Shown here: piece by piece, positions 19,204 to 36,990 of the stretch
Layout of the letters: each line of letters starts with the position of its first letter
Position numbering within the stretch: the stretch's first letter is position 1
From: Mycolicibacterium nivoides
Lineage (GTDB): Bacteria; Actinomycetota; Actinomycetes; Mycobacteriales; Mycobacteriaceae
Reading direction: 5' to 3'
NCBI RefSeq assembly: GCF_003855255.1
Contig: NZ_CP034072.1
Location: 4,457,108 to 4,521,107, forward strand
DNA: 64,000 nucleotides
Position numbers and translations under genes: made by a program
The notes under the pieces: generated by a model
Seen by the model: the letters and a program-made list of their open reading frames with translations, nothing else
What the model was told of the DNA's origin: nothing
The model's database searches: none

Positions 19204-20966
19204 GCCAGGACTCCGGCCCGCCGCCACGTCACGTTGAGCGGGATAGGGCCGTTGGGCAGCCACGGCTGCTCGTCGACCAGATCTTCGACGTTCCAGGTGC
19301 CCCGCTCGATCACCCCGAGGGCCGCGTCAATCACCTTGTACTCCTGGGTCTTCTTGTGGATCGGCTGCGATTCCACCCATGCCACCACGAACTCGCCCGG
19401 TTCGAACTGTGCCTCGGTCTGGATCGCGGCGATCAGATCCTCATTGTGCAGGTGCCCGTCACCGAAGTTGAAGCCGATGATCGTATTGCACGACATCTCC
19501 CCCTCACGCACGGTACGCGTGTCGATGTCGGGCAGGCTGTTCAGCAGCACCGAGTACAGGCCGCGGCCCTGGCTGTGCAACGCCCGCCACGCCGTGACCT
19601 GCTGGGTGAAGACCTCGGCGACCAGTGGTTCCCAACCGAACTTGATGTATTGGTCCACCGTGTTGGGCGACGACCGGGTGACCCGGTTCAGTTTCTGCTC
19701 GGCACCCGGAGTGAAGGTCCATACCGCCGAGGCCCAGTTCCCGGCGTACTGCCGCATCGCGGGCAGGAACGACACCAGGTCGGGGCGCAGGTTGCCCAGC
19801 ACCGGGAAGAAGCACAACCCGACCAGCAACGCGACAGTCAGCCACGGCGAGGACATGTCCGCGATGGCGTAACCGCCCCAATTCGGGAAGCCGAGGAACA
19901 GAAAGATCGTGATATAGGCGAACAGCGCGTTCCACTCCACCGGAACCGCCAGCGGGAACGTCGAGATGATGAACAGGTGGAAGCACACCATGACCGCGGC
20001 AGCGCCGAACGTGAGCCATGGCCACGGAGACAAGAGAAGCGCCAGCGGGGCGACGATCTCCACGAAACTGCCCGGGCCGTGTGCCATGAACGTCGCGAGG
20101 TGCGACGGCCGCAGATCGTGCGGGAAGTTGCGGTAGTGCGCACGCTTGAGCCACTTGAACGGGATGGTGGGGCTGTTGCTCACCATCGGCGGGATCACGT
20201 TCGTGAAATGCAGGCCGAACTTCGATATGCCGGCCCAGATCCACACCGTGCCGATCAGCAGCTTGCCCGCGACGATCATGTCGACGAACGGCAGTGTCGC
20301 GAAGAACAACAATGCGGGCAGGTACTGCTCACCGCGGGCGGCCAGGAAGATGGTCTTGTCCCGCAGGCCGATGACCACCAGCAGCACCATCGGAAGTATC
20401 AGCAGGACCGGATTGACCCGTCCCGACGTGTTCTCCGGTAGCACCGCGCTCAGCGAATCACTGTGCACACCAGGCAGAACAAGGGCCACCACGATGCTGA
20501 CGTTCAGCGCCAGGTACACCAGGACGTCGAACCAGGTCCGCCGGTCACCGTTGGTGAACGGCACTGCCTTCCATGGTCGTAGCCGAATCGTGTTGAGCTT
20601 GGCCCAGAATCGGTAGCCACCGGTCATCGGTTTGGTCTTGCCGGCCAGCGGACCCCACGAGCCGGCCAGCCCGAGGAGCTCGAGCAGGATGGTCCACAGG
20701 ATCAGCTTCTGGTACACGATCGGCTGGTTCCACCACTCCGACAGATGCCAGAATGCCGGCAGGTGGGAGGTCGTCGTCGCGATGACCACGCCACCGAGCG
20801 CGTAGAGGACGACGAGCTTCACGATGTAGAGCACATGGATCATGCGTGGTGCGCCGAGACCGTGGTCGGCCCACTTGGTGGTCATGATCCGGATGCGCTC
20901 CATTAGCGGCATCCGCACAAACTCTTCGAAGTCGACGTCAGGCAGCGTCGGGTTGACGAATCCCAT
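19200..20966 (-). CDS. DUF3556 multi-pass membrane protein
   Basis: This is a 588-residue protein with ATG start and a good AAGGGAG ribosome site. About ten hydrophobic helices occupy residues 45-400, followed by a soluble C-terminal domain of about 180 residues. The sequence matches the actinobacterial DUF3556 transmembrane family, whose function is not known. It lies between an acyl-CoA ligase (23 bp upstream) and a desaturase-like flavoprotein (4-bp overlap), so a role in making or moving a lipid-type product is inferred from context. Confidence 0.75.
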   Translation of the reverse strand: MGFVNPTLPDVDFEEFVRMPLMERIRIMTTKWADHGLGAPRMIHVLYIVKLVVLYALGGVVIATTTSHLPAFWHLSEWWNQPIVYQKLILWTILLELLGLAGSWGPLAGKTKPMTGGYRFWAKLNTIRLRPWKAVPFTNGDRRTWFDVLVYLALNVSIVVALVLPGVHSDSLSAVLPENTSGRVNPVLLILPMVLLVVIGLRDKTIFLAARGEQYLPALLFFATLPFVDMIVAGKLLIGTVWIWAGISKFGLHFTNVIPPMVSNSPTIPFKWLKRAHYRNFPHDLRPSHLATFMAHGPGSFVEIVAPLALLLSPWPWLTFGAAAVMVCFHLFIISTFPLAVPVEWNALFAYITIFLFLGFPNWGGYAIADMSSPWLTVALLVGLCFFPVLGNLRPDLVSFLPAMRQYAGNWASAVWTFTPGAEQKLNRVTRSSPNTVDQYIKFGWEPLVAEVFTQQVTAWRALHSQGRGLYSVLLNSLPDIDTRTVREGEMSCNTIIGFNFGDGHLHNEDLIAAIQTEAQFEPGEFVVAWVESQPIHKKTQEYKVIDAALGVIERGTWNVEDLVDEQPWLPNGPIPLNVTWRRAGVLA

Positions 20967-20989
20967 GATGGGCTCCCTTGGATTTCAGG

Positions 20990-22447
20990 CTAGGTTCGGG
21001 CAGCGGTGAGGGTCTTACGCAGCGACGGCTTGTCGATCTTGCCTACCGCGTTCTTGGGCAGCTCTGGGAGGACTGTGATCTCCACGGGCAGTTTGTATTT
21101 CGACAGCGATGCGGTCAGGTGTTCGCGAATGCGCTCGATGGGCAGCTCGGCATCGGCGTGCAATGAGGCGAACAGCACCGGCTCTTCGCCGTAGAGCGAG
21201 TTGGCCCGTCCGACGACAGCGGCCTCGGCGATTGCGGGCAGCTGGTAGGCCACGGTCTCGATCTCCTTGGGGTAGATGTTCTCCCCACCGCGGATGATCA
21301 TGTCCTTGGCCCGGTCCACCAGCACGAGATAGCCGTCCTCGTCGAGCCGGCCGATGTCACCGGTGTGCAGCCAGCCGTCGACGACGGTCTTCGCGGTCTC
21401 TTCCGGTCGGTTCAGATAGCCCCGCATGACGTTGGGGCCCTTGATGATCACTTCGCCCAACTCGCCTTGCGGGAGCGGCGCACCAGACGCATCAACAATC
21501 CGGATCTCCTGCCCCGGCAACGGGATACCGACTGTGCCGGGCTTACGCTTGCCGTTGAGCGGGTTGCCGGTGCTGGCGCACGAGCCCTCGGAGAGACCGT
21601 AGCCCTCGATGAGGCCGATGCCGTAGCGCCGTTCGAACCGGTCCAGCAGTTCGACACTGGCCGGGGCAGCGCCGCACACCGCGAAGCGCACCGAGGCGGT
21701 GTCGGGCTGCACCTCGGACGGCAGCCCGGCCAGCATGGTGTAGATCGTGGGGACTGCGGAAAAGTATGTGGCGCGGGTGCTTTCGATCCGGCCAAAGAAG
21801 GTGTCAGGGTTGAACCGGCCCGCGATGGTGGTCCGGCCGCCGGCTATGAGCGGCGACAAGGTGCTGACCACGATGGCGTTCACGTGGAACAGCGGCAGGA
21901 TCAGCAGACTGTGGTCAGCCTCGGTGAGCTCGAAACCCTCGATCACCATCGCGCACATGACATTGACGTTGGCGTGGTCGAGCATGACGCCCTTGGGCCG
22001 GCCCGTCGTGCCGCTCGTGTAGATCAGCAGCGCCAGCGCGTCGTCGGCATTGTCGGCGGGTTCAAACGGCTCAGGATCCCCGGCGGCCAGCTCATCGAGC
22101 GTGAGCACCGGCACCTCGGCGTCGGTCGGGCCGTCGACGACCAGCACGCGGGACCCCGCGTCGGCGACCTGGTAGGCCGTCTCGGCGGGCACCAGGGTCG
22201 GACTGATCGGGGTAACCGCGGCACCCAGGCGCCAGGCAGCGAAGAGCCCCACGACGAACTCGGCGCGGTTGGGCAACTGGAGTGCGACGACGTCGCCGGG
22301 CCCGACGCCCACCGACCGGAGCGCGGCAGCGGCACGCATCACGGCGTCGAGGAATGCGGCGTTGTCGAGGTTCAGGGCGTCGTCGGCGACGGCGGAAGCA
22401 TGCGGGGCCCGGGCGGCGCGGCGATCTGGCAGGGTCGCGAGGTTCAT
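20990..22447 (-). CDS. Class I adenylate-forming acyl-CoA ligase
   Basis: This is a 485-residue AMP-binding enzyme. The ATG at 22445-22447 (MNLATLPDRR) is preferred over one nine codons upstream because TACCGT (22454-22459, minus strand) lies 6 nt before it. P-loop LLIYTSGTTGRPKG, the GYGLSEG adenine motif, GWLHTGD, and the C-terminal catalytic Lys (KNAVGKIDK) are all visible, so it should be active. It would convert an acid to its CoA thioester through an acyl-AMP. It is first in an operon with DUF3556 and the desaturase-like gene, opposite a PucR regulator. Confidence 0.88.
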   Translation of the reverse strand: MNLATLPDRRAARAPHASAVADDALNLDNAAFLDAVMRAAAALRSVGVGPGDVVALQLPNRAEFVVGLFAAWRLGAAVTPISPTLVPAETAYQVADAGSRVLVVDGPTDAEVPVLTLDELAAGDPEPFEPADNADDALALLIYTSGTTGRPKGVMLDHANVNVMCAMVIEGFELTEADHSLLILPLFHVNAIVVSTLSPLIAGGRTTIAGRFNPDTFFGRIESTRATYFSAVPTIYTMLAGLPSEVQPDTASVRFAVCGAAPASVELLDRFERRYGIGLIEGYGLSEGSCASTGNPLNGKRKPGTVGIPLPGQEIRIVDASGAPLPQGELGEVIIKGPNVMRGYLNRPEETAKTVVDGWLHTGDIGRLDEDGYLVLVDRAKDMIIRGGENIYPKEIETVAYQLPAIAEAAVVGRANSLYGEEPVLFASLHADAELPIERIREHLTASLSKYKLPVEITVLPELPKNAVGKIDKPSLRKTLTAART

Positions 22448-22553
22448 GTCACGACGGTAGGTAGCCGGTGACATGCCTCACATCATCTCGCGGCGATGAA
22501 GTCGGCCCGGCGGTTTGTCGCCTCAAGACAAATCTGCGATCTAGGGTCAGCAC
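22448..22553. promoter_or_regulatory. Divergent promoter region of the ligase operon and pucR
   Basis: Leftward: TACCGT (22454-22459, minus strand) is 6 nt before the ligase ATG. Rightward: TAGGGT (22542-22547) is 6 nt before the regulator ATG. Between them is an inverted repeat TTTGTC-N7-GACAAA (22514-22532), upstream of the pucR -10. This is a plausible activator or repressor site for the adjacent PucR-type protein. Confidence 0.55.
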
Positions 22554-23819
22554 ATGGACACCGATGTCGCTGCCGCATCCGCCGTGGTGATGGATCGCTT
22601 GATGGCGCGTCAAGTGGCGGTGAGCCATTCCGTACAACAGGCCCTGGCCAGCGACATTACGGAGTTGCGTGGCGATCCCGAGTTGGTGCAACTACTGGGA
22701 TCCAGTGTCGCGGGCAATGTCGAGACCATCTTCCATGCGCTTCGCCACGACATATCGCTGGGCAACATCGAACCGCCGACCGCGGCCCTGGAGTACGCCC
22801 GCCGCGTGGCCCAGCGCGGCGTGCCGATGGAGGCGCTGGTGCGGGCATACCGGTTGGGGCACGCCCTGGTGATCGACGCCGCGGCCGAGGAGGTCAACGC
22901 GGCCGGACTGCAGGCTCGAATCGGGTTGGCGGTGTTCGAGCGGATCACCTCGGTGTCGTTCCGCTACATCGACTGGATCAGCCAGCAGGTGGTGGTGGTC
23001 TACGAAGCCGAACGCGACCGGTGGCTGGCCAACCGGAACAGCACCAGGGCGCTGCGGGTGCGCGAGCTACTCGCGACGCCACTGTCGGTCTCGGTGTCCG
23101 ACCCCGACACGCTCACCGCGACGCTGCGGTACCCGATGCAGCGGACACATCTTGCCGTCGTGATGTGGTGGCCGGCCGACTCCGAACTGGACGACGGGCT
23201 CGGGCGGCTGGAGTCCGCACTCCGGGACCTGGCAGAAGCTGTTGGAACACAAAGTAGTCCGCTGTTCATCGCGGCTGATCGCAACACCGGCTGGGGGTGG
23301 ATACCGCTGTCGGTCGCTGCGGCGACGACCGCGGTCGAGGTAGTCCGCTCCCACCTGAGCGGACAGCACACCGGCCCGGCCGCTGCGCTCGGCACACCGT
23401 TGTACGGCGTCGACGGCTTCCGCAGATCACACCACCAGGCGCTGCGAGCCCGCCGCGTCGCGATCGCGGCCGGGACCGGCGGAGTCACCGTTGCCGGCGA
23501 TCCGGGGCTGGCCGCCGCGGCGCTAATCGGGGAAAACCTGGATGACGCACGGGAATTCGTATCCGAGACTTTGGGGGCGCTGGCGTCGGACACCGCCAAC
23601 GACGCGCGGCTGCGTGAGACCCTTCGCGTGTATCTGCACGACGGCTCGAGCTACAAGAAAGCCGGCGAGAAACTCAACCTGCACTTCAACTCGGTGAAGT
23701 ACCGCGTCGGCCGGGCTGAGGAGCGCCGCGGCAGGCCGGTCGACGACGATCGGCTCGACGTCGAACTGGCCCTGCTGTTGTGCCACCGGTACGGCACCGC
23801 GGTGCTGTCCGGCCCCTGA
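22554..23819 (+). CDS. PucR-family (CdaR-like) transcriptional regulator
   Basis: This is a 421-residue protein. The N-terminal helical sensor-like region spans about 1-170 and includes ALVRAYRLGHALV and FRYIDWISQQVVV. A GGDEF-like middle domain follows. The C-terminal PucR helix-turn-helix is at about 355-415 (LRETLRVYLHDGSSYKKAGEKL, then HFNSVKYRVGRAEE). Members activate catabolic or lipid operons on sensing a metabolite. It is divergent from the acyl-CoA ligase operon and is its likely regulator. The start is supported by a -10 TAGGGT 6 nt upstream. It converges on accD4 with a 15-bp gap. Confidence 0.85.
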   Translation: MDTDVAAASAVVMDRLMARQVAVSHSVQQALASDITELRGDPELVQLLGSSVAGNVETIFHALRHDISLGNIEPPTAALEYARRVAQRGVPMEALVRAYRLGHALVIDAAAEEVNAAGLQARIGLAVFERITSVSFRYIDWISQQVVVVYEAERDRWLANRNSTRALRVRELLATPLSVSVSDPDTLTATLRYPMQRTHLAVVMWWPADSELDDGLGRLESALRDLAEAVGTQSSPLFIAADRNTGWGWIPLSVAAATTAVEVVRSHLSGQHTGPAAALGTPLYGVDGFRRSHHQALRARRVAIAAGTGGVTVAGDPGLAAAALIGENLDDAREFVSETLGALASDTANDARLRETLRVYLHDGSSYKKAGEKLNLHFNSVKYRVGRAEERRGRPVDDDRLDVELALLLCHRYGTAVLSGP

Positions 23820-23834
23820 CCCCGCGGAGAAGAA

Positions 23835-30808
<6,974 letters not shown>

Positions 30809-30871
30809 ATTCAGGTCACCTTGCATCAGACGTGCGCTCGTCGGCGTCGTGTCGTTGGGTGGAGGTTTCGA

Positions 30872-32761
30872 TTAGTCCGTCTCGTCGGGGAACGCGTTGG
30901 CGATCTTCCCGCTGCGCAGGGTGCCGTCCAGGTACGCGGAGCGGCAGGCCCGACGGCCGATCTTGCCGCTGGAAGTACGGGGGATGGCACCTGCCGCGGT
31001 CAGCAGCACGTCGCGCACGGTGACACCGTGCCGCACAGCGATCGCGGCCCGGATGTCGTCGGTGATCGGGCCGACTTCGAGCTTGTGCGAGCCGGGGGCA
31101 CGCTCGGCGACGATGACCAGCTGCTCGGAGCTGTCGTCGTCGTCACGGTGCAGGCCCGCATGCGCGTTCTCGAACACCTCGTCGGGCAGCTGGTTGGCCG
31201 GCACCGAGAAGGCCGCGACGTAGCCGGTGCGCAACGCCTTGCTGGCCTCCTGCGCCGAATACTCGAGGTCCTGCGGGTAGTGGTTGCGGCCGTCGATGAT
31301 CACCAGGTCCTTCACGCGGCCGGTGATGTAGAGGTCGCCGTCGTAGAAGGCACCGTAGTCGCCGGTGCGGACCCAGGTGGCGTCGTCTTCAGCGCCTTCG
31401 GCGTGCGACGGGCTGGTCCGCGATTTGAGGGTGTTCTGGAAAACCTGAACAGACTCTTCGGGCTTACCCCAGTACCCGGTGCCCATGTTCTGGCCGCTCA
31501 TCCAGATCTCGCCGATCTGGCCGTCGGGCAGCTCGGTCGCGCTCTCGGCGTCCACGATGACGGCCCACTCCGAGACGCCGACCTTGCCGGCCGAGGCCTG
31601 GGCGACCGCCTTTGGCGAGTCGCCGTCCACCTCGACGATGCGGCCGGTGTTGAGCTCGTCGCGGTCGACGTAGATGATCTTGGGCTCTTCGGCGGACGGC
31701 GTGGTCGACACCATCAACGTCGCCTCGGCAAGACCGTAGGACGGCTTGATCGCCTTGGCCGGGAAGCCGAACGGGCTGAACGCCTCGTTGAACCGGCGAA
31801 CGGTGGCCGCCGAGATCGGCTCGCTGCCGTTGAGCACGGCCTTGACGTTGGACAGGTCCAGCGGCTCGCCGTCTTTCGGGACGCCGCGAGCGGCCGCATG
31901 GTCGAACGCGAAGTTCGGCGCCACCGAGATGACACCTCCGGTGTCGCCTTCCTTGCGGGCCATCTCCCGGATCCAGCGCTCGGGCCGGCGCACGAAGGCT
32001 GCCGGGGTCATGAAGGTGAAGTAGTGGCCGATCATCGGAGCGATCAGGCCGGTGACCAGACCCATGTCGTGGAAGAACGGCAGCCAGGACAGACCGCGGT
32101 CGCCCTCTTCGCCTTCGAGCGCCTCGACGATCTGCACCACGTTGGTGGCCATGTTCAGGTGGGTGATCTGCACACCGGTCGGGATCCGGGTCGAGCCGGA
32201 GGTGTACTGCAGGTAGGCGATGGTGGTCTCGTCAGGACCCTCCGGGTGAACCCAGGTGGCGGCGACGTCGTCGGGCACCGCATCCACCGCGATGACGCGG
32301 GGACGCTGGTTGGCGGGGCGGCTGCGGAAGAACTTGCGGACGCCCTCGGCGGCCTCGGTGGTGGTCAGGACGGCCGACGGATGGCAGTTGTCCAGCACCG
32401 CGTGCAGGCGGCCGACGTGTCCGGGCTCCGACGGGTCGAACAGCGGCACCGCGATGCGGCCGGCGTAGAGCGCGCCGAAGAAGGCGACGAGGTAGTCGAG
32501 GTTCTGCGGGCACAGGATGGCGACGCGATCACCGGGCTGGGTGACCTGCTGAAGCCGTGCGGCCACCGCCTTGTTTCGCGCGCTGAACTGCGACCAGGTC
32601 AGGTCGCGGGCGACGCCGTCGCGTTCGGTCGAGAAGTCCAGGAAGCGGTATGCCAGTTTGTCGCTTCGAACCCTGGCCCAGCGCTCGACGTGCTCGACGA
32701 TGCTGGCGCCGTCAGGGAACTTGATCTGACCGTCCTTGATGAACGGATTGATGAACGGCAT
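30872..32761 (-). CDS. fadD32: Long-chain fatty acyl-AMP ligase FadD32
   Basis: This is a 629-residue FAAL that activates meromycolic acid as acyl-AMP and loads it onto the N-terminal ACP of Pks13. The P-loop is [11 protein letters not shown], the adenine motif is SYGLAEAT, and WVRTGDYG and the C-terminal Lys region ([10 protein letters not shown]) are present. The FAAL insertion that separates these enzymes from acyl-CoA ligases fits the length. ATG has an AGGAGAG ribosome site. It opens the fadD32-pks13-accD4 operon. The 63-bp gap to pks13 carries no terminator. Confidence 0.96.
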   Translation of the reverse strand: MPFINPFIKDGQIKFPDGASIVEHVERWARVRSDKLAYRFLDFSTERDGVARDLTWSQFSARNKAVAARLQQVTQPGDRVAILCPQNLDYLVAFFGALYAGRIAVPLFDPSEPGHVGRLHAVLDNCHPSAVLTTTEAAEGVRKFFRSRPANQRPRVIAVDAVPDDVAATWVHPEGPDETTIAYLQYTSGSTRIPTGVQITHLNMATNVVQIVEALEGEEGDRGLSWLPFFHDMGLVTGLIAPMIGHYFTFMTPAAFVRRPERWIREMARKEGDTGGVISVAPNFAFDHAAARGVPKDGEPLDLSNVKAVLNGSEPISAATVRRFNEAFSPFGFPAKAIKPSYGLAEATLMVSTTPSAEEPKIIYVDRDELNTGRIVEVDGDSPKAVAQASAGKVGVSEWAVIVDAESATELPDGQIGEIWMSGQNMGTGYWGKPEESVQVFQNTLKSRTSPSHAEGAEDDATWVRTGDYGAFYDGDLYITGRVKDLVIIDGRNHYPQDLEYSAQEASKALRTGYVAAFSVPANQLPDEVFENAHAGLHRDDDDSSEQLVIVAERAPGSHKLEVGPITDDIRAAIAVRHGVTVRDVLLTAAGAIPRTSSGKIGRRACRSAYLDGTLRSGKIANAFPDETD

Positions 32762-33015
32762 ATAACTCTCCTGTCAGAGCGGTACTCGTCGCGTTGGCGC
32801 ACGTCACTGGCGGTGCGTCGCAGCCACTCGGCGGCCGTACGTACCCAAACCCGGACGATCGTACCGGGCGTGCCGATCCGTGCCCACGAATCAGCTGACG
32901 GCTCTATCCAACCCACTACTCACGCGCGATGCTCTTATTTTTCTCTTAATGTTAAGGGACCGTGACGGTCCCGGCCAAATCCGCCGCGCGAGTCGCGCCC
33001 CGGGCGTGTTCGGGG
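32762..33015 (-). other. Spacer between culp6 and fadD32
   Basis: The 254-bp region must hold the fadD32 promoter on the minus strand. I see AT-rich sequence near 32930-32955 and weak -10-like strings but none with convincing spacing. A small hairpin at 32956-32972 probably ends culp6 transcription. No ORF of interest is seen. Confidence 0.4.
32956..32972 (-). terminator. Hairpin after culp6
   Basis: GGGACCG (32956-32962) pairs with CGGTCCC (32966-32972) around a 3-nt loop. On the minus strand it is followed by TTAACATTAAG, only weakly T-rich. It lies 43 bp past the culp6 stop. Confidence 0.45.
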
Positions 33016-34029
33016 TCAACCGTGCTTGGGATGAGGCGCGTTGTCCACCAGGTCCTTGGCCCAGGCCAAGGTCCACTGGGTGGCGGTCTGCCCGTTCTCC
33101 ACCCAGAACTGCGGGGTGTTGTACAGGGCGTGCACCGGCCCGGCCGCGCTGCCGGTCAGTGTCTCCAGCGTCTTGGGCAGGTTGAAGATCGAGAACGCCT
33201 CCTCAGGCGCCGAGCAGATCAGGTCTCCCTTGCCACAGATCTGGTTGGTCCGGTTGTTGAGCGCCCCGAAGCCGCCCTGCCGCGGGCCCGTCATGGTCAG
33301 GCCCATCTCGGACAGCACCGGCACCTCGTGCAGCGTGATCTCGGCGCCCTGGCCCGGCGGGTTGGGGCCGACGTCCTGCCCGACACCGAGCTCGCGACGG
33401 CCGTCGGCGATCAACGTCACACCCAGCACCAGGTCCTCGTCGACCGGCCCGCGGCCGTTGCCGATGTCGCTGGCGAGGTCACCGCCGATCACCGCACCCT
33501 GCGAGAACCCGGCGATCACGTAGCTGGTCAGCGGGCAGCGGTCGTTCATGTCCGTCATCGCCTTGACCGCGGTGCGCTTTCCCTCGGCGCGGCTGTCGTT
33601 GTACGACATCTGGTTGTCGGCGGAGAACGGGTTATGGAACTGCGCGGTGTAGGGCACCGTGTAGACCTCGAGGCGGTCCGTCCCGAACTGCTCAGCCATC
33701 GGCCGGCTGATGTTGGACATCAGCGACAGCGGGAACTGGGTCGGATTGAACGGGTCGTCCAGCGGTGAGGACTCCCAGGTGCCGGGGATCGAGACCAGCA
33801 TCACGTCGGGGCAGTCGGCGGACTGGAACTCCGGGCGCGGCTTACGCGTCGCCGACGGGCCCGGCACCCCGGCCGGGGGCTCGGCCGACGGCGGTGCCGA
33901 CGGGGTTTCGGGACGACGCATCACGATCACCACGATCGTCACCACCAGCACCACGACGAGTGCCATCGCCGCAGCGGCGATCAGGGCCAGGATGCGGTGA
34001 CGCTTCCTGCGGCTGGCATTTTTGGCCAT
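33016..34029 (-). CDS. culp6: Cutinase-like lipase/phospholipase Culp6 (Rv3802c type)
   Basis: This is a 337-residue envelope lipase/thioesterase, essential in M. tuberculosis and linked to mycolate metabolism. Residues 13-37 form an N-terminal membrane anchor, followed by a Pro-rich linker (40-66) and a cutinase alpha/beta-hydrolase domain. The nucleophile is Ser176 in GFSQGA. A disulphide pair is likely (Cys73 with Cys165). A catalytic Asp/His pair is expected near the C-terminus (GKGDLIC and the final His region). Location before fadD32-pks13 matches Rv3802c and supports a role in mycolate turnover. Confidence 0.9.
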   Translation of the reverse strand: MAKNASRRKRHRILALIAAAAMALVVVLVVTIVVIVMRRPETPSAPPSAEPPAGVPGPSATRKPRPEFQSADCPDVMLVSIPGTWESSPLDDPFNPTQFPLSLMSNISRPMAEQFGTDRLEVYTVPYTAQFHNPFSADNQMSYNDSRAEGKRTAVKAMTDMNDRCPLTSYVIAGFSQGAVIGGDLASDIGNGRGPVDEDLVLGVTLIADGRRELGVGQDVGPNPPGQGAEITLHEVPVLSEMGLTMTGPRQGGFGALNNRTNQICGKGDLICSAPEEAFSIFNLPKTLETLTGSAAGPVHALYNTPQFWVENGQTATQWTLAWAKDLVDNAPHPKHG

Positions 34030-34070
34030 GGGTTACTCGGGCTCCTCGCGTGCGGTGCGGTGATCTGCGG

Positions 34071-34520
34071 CTAGCAGAGATGATCGGTGGCGATACGGAT
34101 GTAGTCGGTGGCGGCGGTGTCGATCTCGCCGGGTGTCGGGCTTTCCTGGCCGGACCGGGCGGCACGGACATCACTGCGCACCAGCGGCAGGACGAATTCG
34201 CGCACGGCCTGGTCATCCTGCTTGGCGGCGCGGCCCTGGCACACGTACGACCCGATCGACAGCGCCAGCAGCTCACTGGACGGTTTGATCCCGGCGGCCT
34301 TGAGTTCATCGAGATAGGTGTGCTGCTGCGACGTGATCGCCAGCTCACCGCTGCTACCCGGCTGAGGCTGCGCGGATGCCGCCTGCGGCTGCGCACCCCT
34401 TACCTGTGACGTGGGCAGGGCGAGCGGCGCCATGATGTCACCGCCCGCATCGCAAGCCGTCAGCAACGACGCAGCGGACACCACTACCACCAGGGTGGCC
34501 GACCGTACCGTGTGCTGCAC
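34071..34520 (-). CDS. DUF732-type lipoprotein
   Basis: This is a 149-residue protein. The GTG at 34518-34520 has a GGTGGAAG ribosome site; longer ORF readings overlap fbpD. A signal peptide with lipobox (LLTAC, Cys at about 22) indicates a lipid-anchored exported protein. After a Gln/Pro/Ala spacer comes a small helical domain with two Cys (SYVCQG and the final HLC), the pattern of mycobacterial DUF732 proteins. Function is unknown. It sits between culp6 and fbpD, where I recall no counterpart in M. tuberculosis. Confidence 0.75.
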   Translation of the reverse strand: MQHTVRSATLVVVVSAASLLTACDAGGDIMAPLALPTSQVRGAQPQAASAQPQPGSSGELAITSQQHTYLDELKAAGIKPSSELLALSIGSYVCQGRAAKQDDQAVREFVLPLVRSDVRAARSGQESPTPGEIDTAATDYIRIATDHLC

Positions 34521-34594
34521 GCTTCCACCGTACCGGCTGGTGAATTGTGTCCCGGCGCAGCTGATTCTGGTCACGACGGCAGGCCGCACGGCCT

Positions 34595-35509
34595 CTACTT
34601 GATGGTCGCGACCAGTTCGCCCGACATCTGCGCCAGCTGCGGAGCCCAGCTGCCCCAGTCGTGCTGGCCGCCCGCAGGCATGTCGAAGTGCCCGTTGCTT
34701 CCGCCGACGGTGCGGTAATGCTGGTAGAACGACCTGTTGCTGCCCTGGGCGAGATCGCAGACACCGATCATCGCGGCCGGGTCGCTGCACGTCAGCGTGC
34801 CCGGGCTGTACACCCACAGCCGGGTGTTGGCATCGGCCAGCAACTGCACGTGCACGTCGGGGTCATGCCACTTCCAGCGGCCCAGCTGTGGGGCACCCCA
34901 CATGCCGTAGCTGTCGACGCCACCGAACTGCGCCAAGCCGGCGGTGATCGCGCCGTTGAGGGTCGTGGCCGACGGCGTCAGGAAGCCCGACAGCGATCCG
35001 GCGAAGCGGAACCGGTCCGGATGGAACGCGGCCAGCGTCAGCGCACCGGTGCCACCCTGCGAGGCGCCCACGATCCCGTGCCCGCCCGGGGCGAGACCCT
35101 TGTTGGCGGCCAGCCAGTCCGGCAGCTCGGCGGAAAGGAAGGTCTCCCACTGCTTGCTGCCGTCCTGTTCCCAGTTCGTGTACAGGCTCCACGCGCCACC
35201 TGCCGGGGCCGCCACCGAGATACCGCGGCCGGCGAGGGTCGACATCGCGTGGCCGGCGTTGACCCAGTTGCTCACATCGGGAGCCGCGTTGAATGCGTCG
35301 AGCAGGAACACCGCATGCGGGCCACCACCCTGGAACGCCACCGGGATGTCGCGGCCCATCGCGGCCGACGGGACCATCAGGTACTCGACGCCGTCGGCTC
35401 GGGCCGGAGCGCTCGTCGTCGCCGAAACGGCCCATAGGCCAGCACCGAGCACCGGAGCCAACAGGGCCAGCAGCATCGCCCGCATCAGACTCAACGCACG
35501 TCTCATCAT
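34595..35509 (-). CDS. fbpD: MPT51/antigen 85-related protein FbpD
   Basis: This is a 304-residue secreted alpha/beta-hydrolase-fold protein. The ATG at 35507-35509 has an AGGAGAG ribosome site, and an adjacent ATG is equally possible. The signal peptide ends near ARA (36-38), giving a mature start at DGVEYLMVPS. MPT51 is described as lacking antigen-85 catalytic residues and binding fibronectin/wall glycans. Here the nucleophile-elbow position reads GASQGG (Ser150) and a His is present in GQHDWGSW (His283). The Glu of the antigen-85 triad is not evident. It lies between a DUF732 lipoprotein and fbpA as in Rv3803c/Rv3804c. Confidence 0.9.
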   Translation of the reverse strand: MMRRALSLMRAMLLALLAPVLGAGLWAVSATTSAPARADGVEYLMVPSAAMGRDIPVAFQGGGPHAVFLLDAFNAAPDVSNWVNAGHAMSTLAGRGISVAAPAGGAWSLYTNWEQDGSKQWETFLSAELPDWLAANKGLAPGGHGIVGASQGGTGALTLAAFHPDRFRFAGSLSGFLTPSATTLNGAITAGLAQFGGVDSYGMWGAPQLGRWKWHDPDVHVQLLADANTRLWVYSPGTLTCSDPAAMIGVCDLAQGSNRSFYQHYRTVGGSNGHFDMPAGGQHDWGSWAPQLAQMSGELVATIK

Positions 35510-35562
35510 CAACCTCTCCTGCTGCCGGTCGTTCGTAGTGCCCCCGCACACGTAACCCGCGT

Positions 35563-35575
35563 TGTAGTGAACCAC
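35563..35575 (-). promoter_or_regulatory. Conserved upstream element of fbpD
   Basis: On the minus strand this reads GTGGTTCACTACA. The fbpA upstream region has GTGGTTGACTACA (36745-36757), a 12/13 match. It is centred about 60 bp before the fbpD start and may be a -35/activator element common to both antigen-85 family genes. Confidence 0.4.
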
Positions 35576-35604
35576 ATCGCAACCACAGCCGGGGCTTCAA
35601 ATGA

Positions 35605-35643
35605 CTGACGGCGGCGTCCCCTTGAGGGGAGCGCCGCCGTCAG
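35605..35643 (-). terminator. Long hairpin terminator after fbpA
   Basis: A 12-bp stem (CTGACGGCGGCG, 35605-35616, with 35632-35643) continues with an inner CCCC/GGGG pairing and a TTGA tip. On the minus strand it is followed by TCATTTG. It separates fbpA from fbpD transcription. Confidence 0.75.
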
Positions 35644-35674
35644 CTTCGACTGCGTTGAGCCGCTATGCCGTCCG

Positions 35675-36990
<1,316 letters not shown>

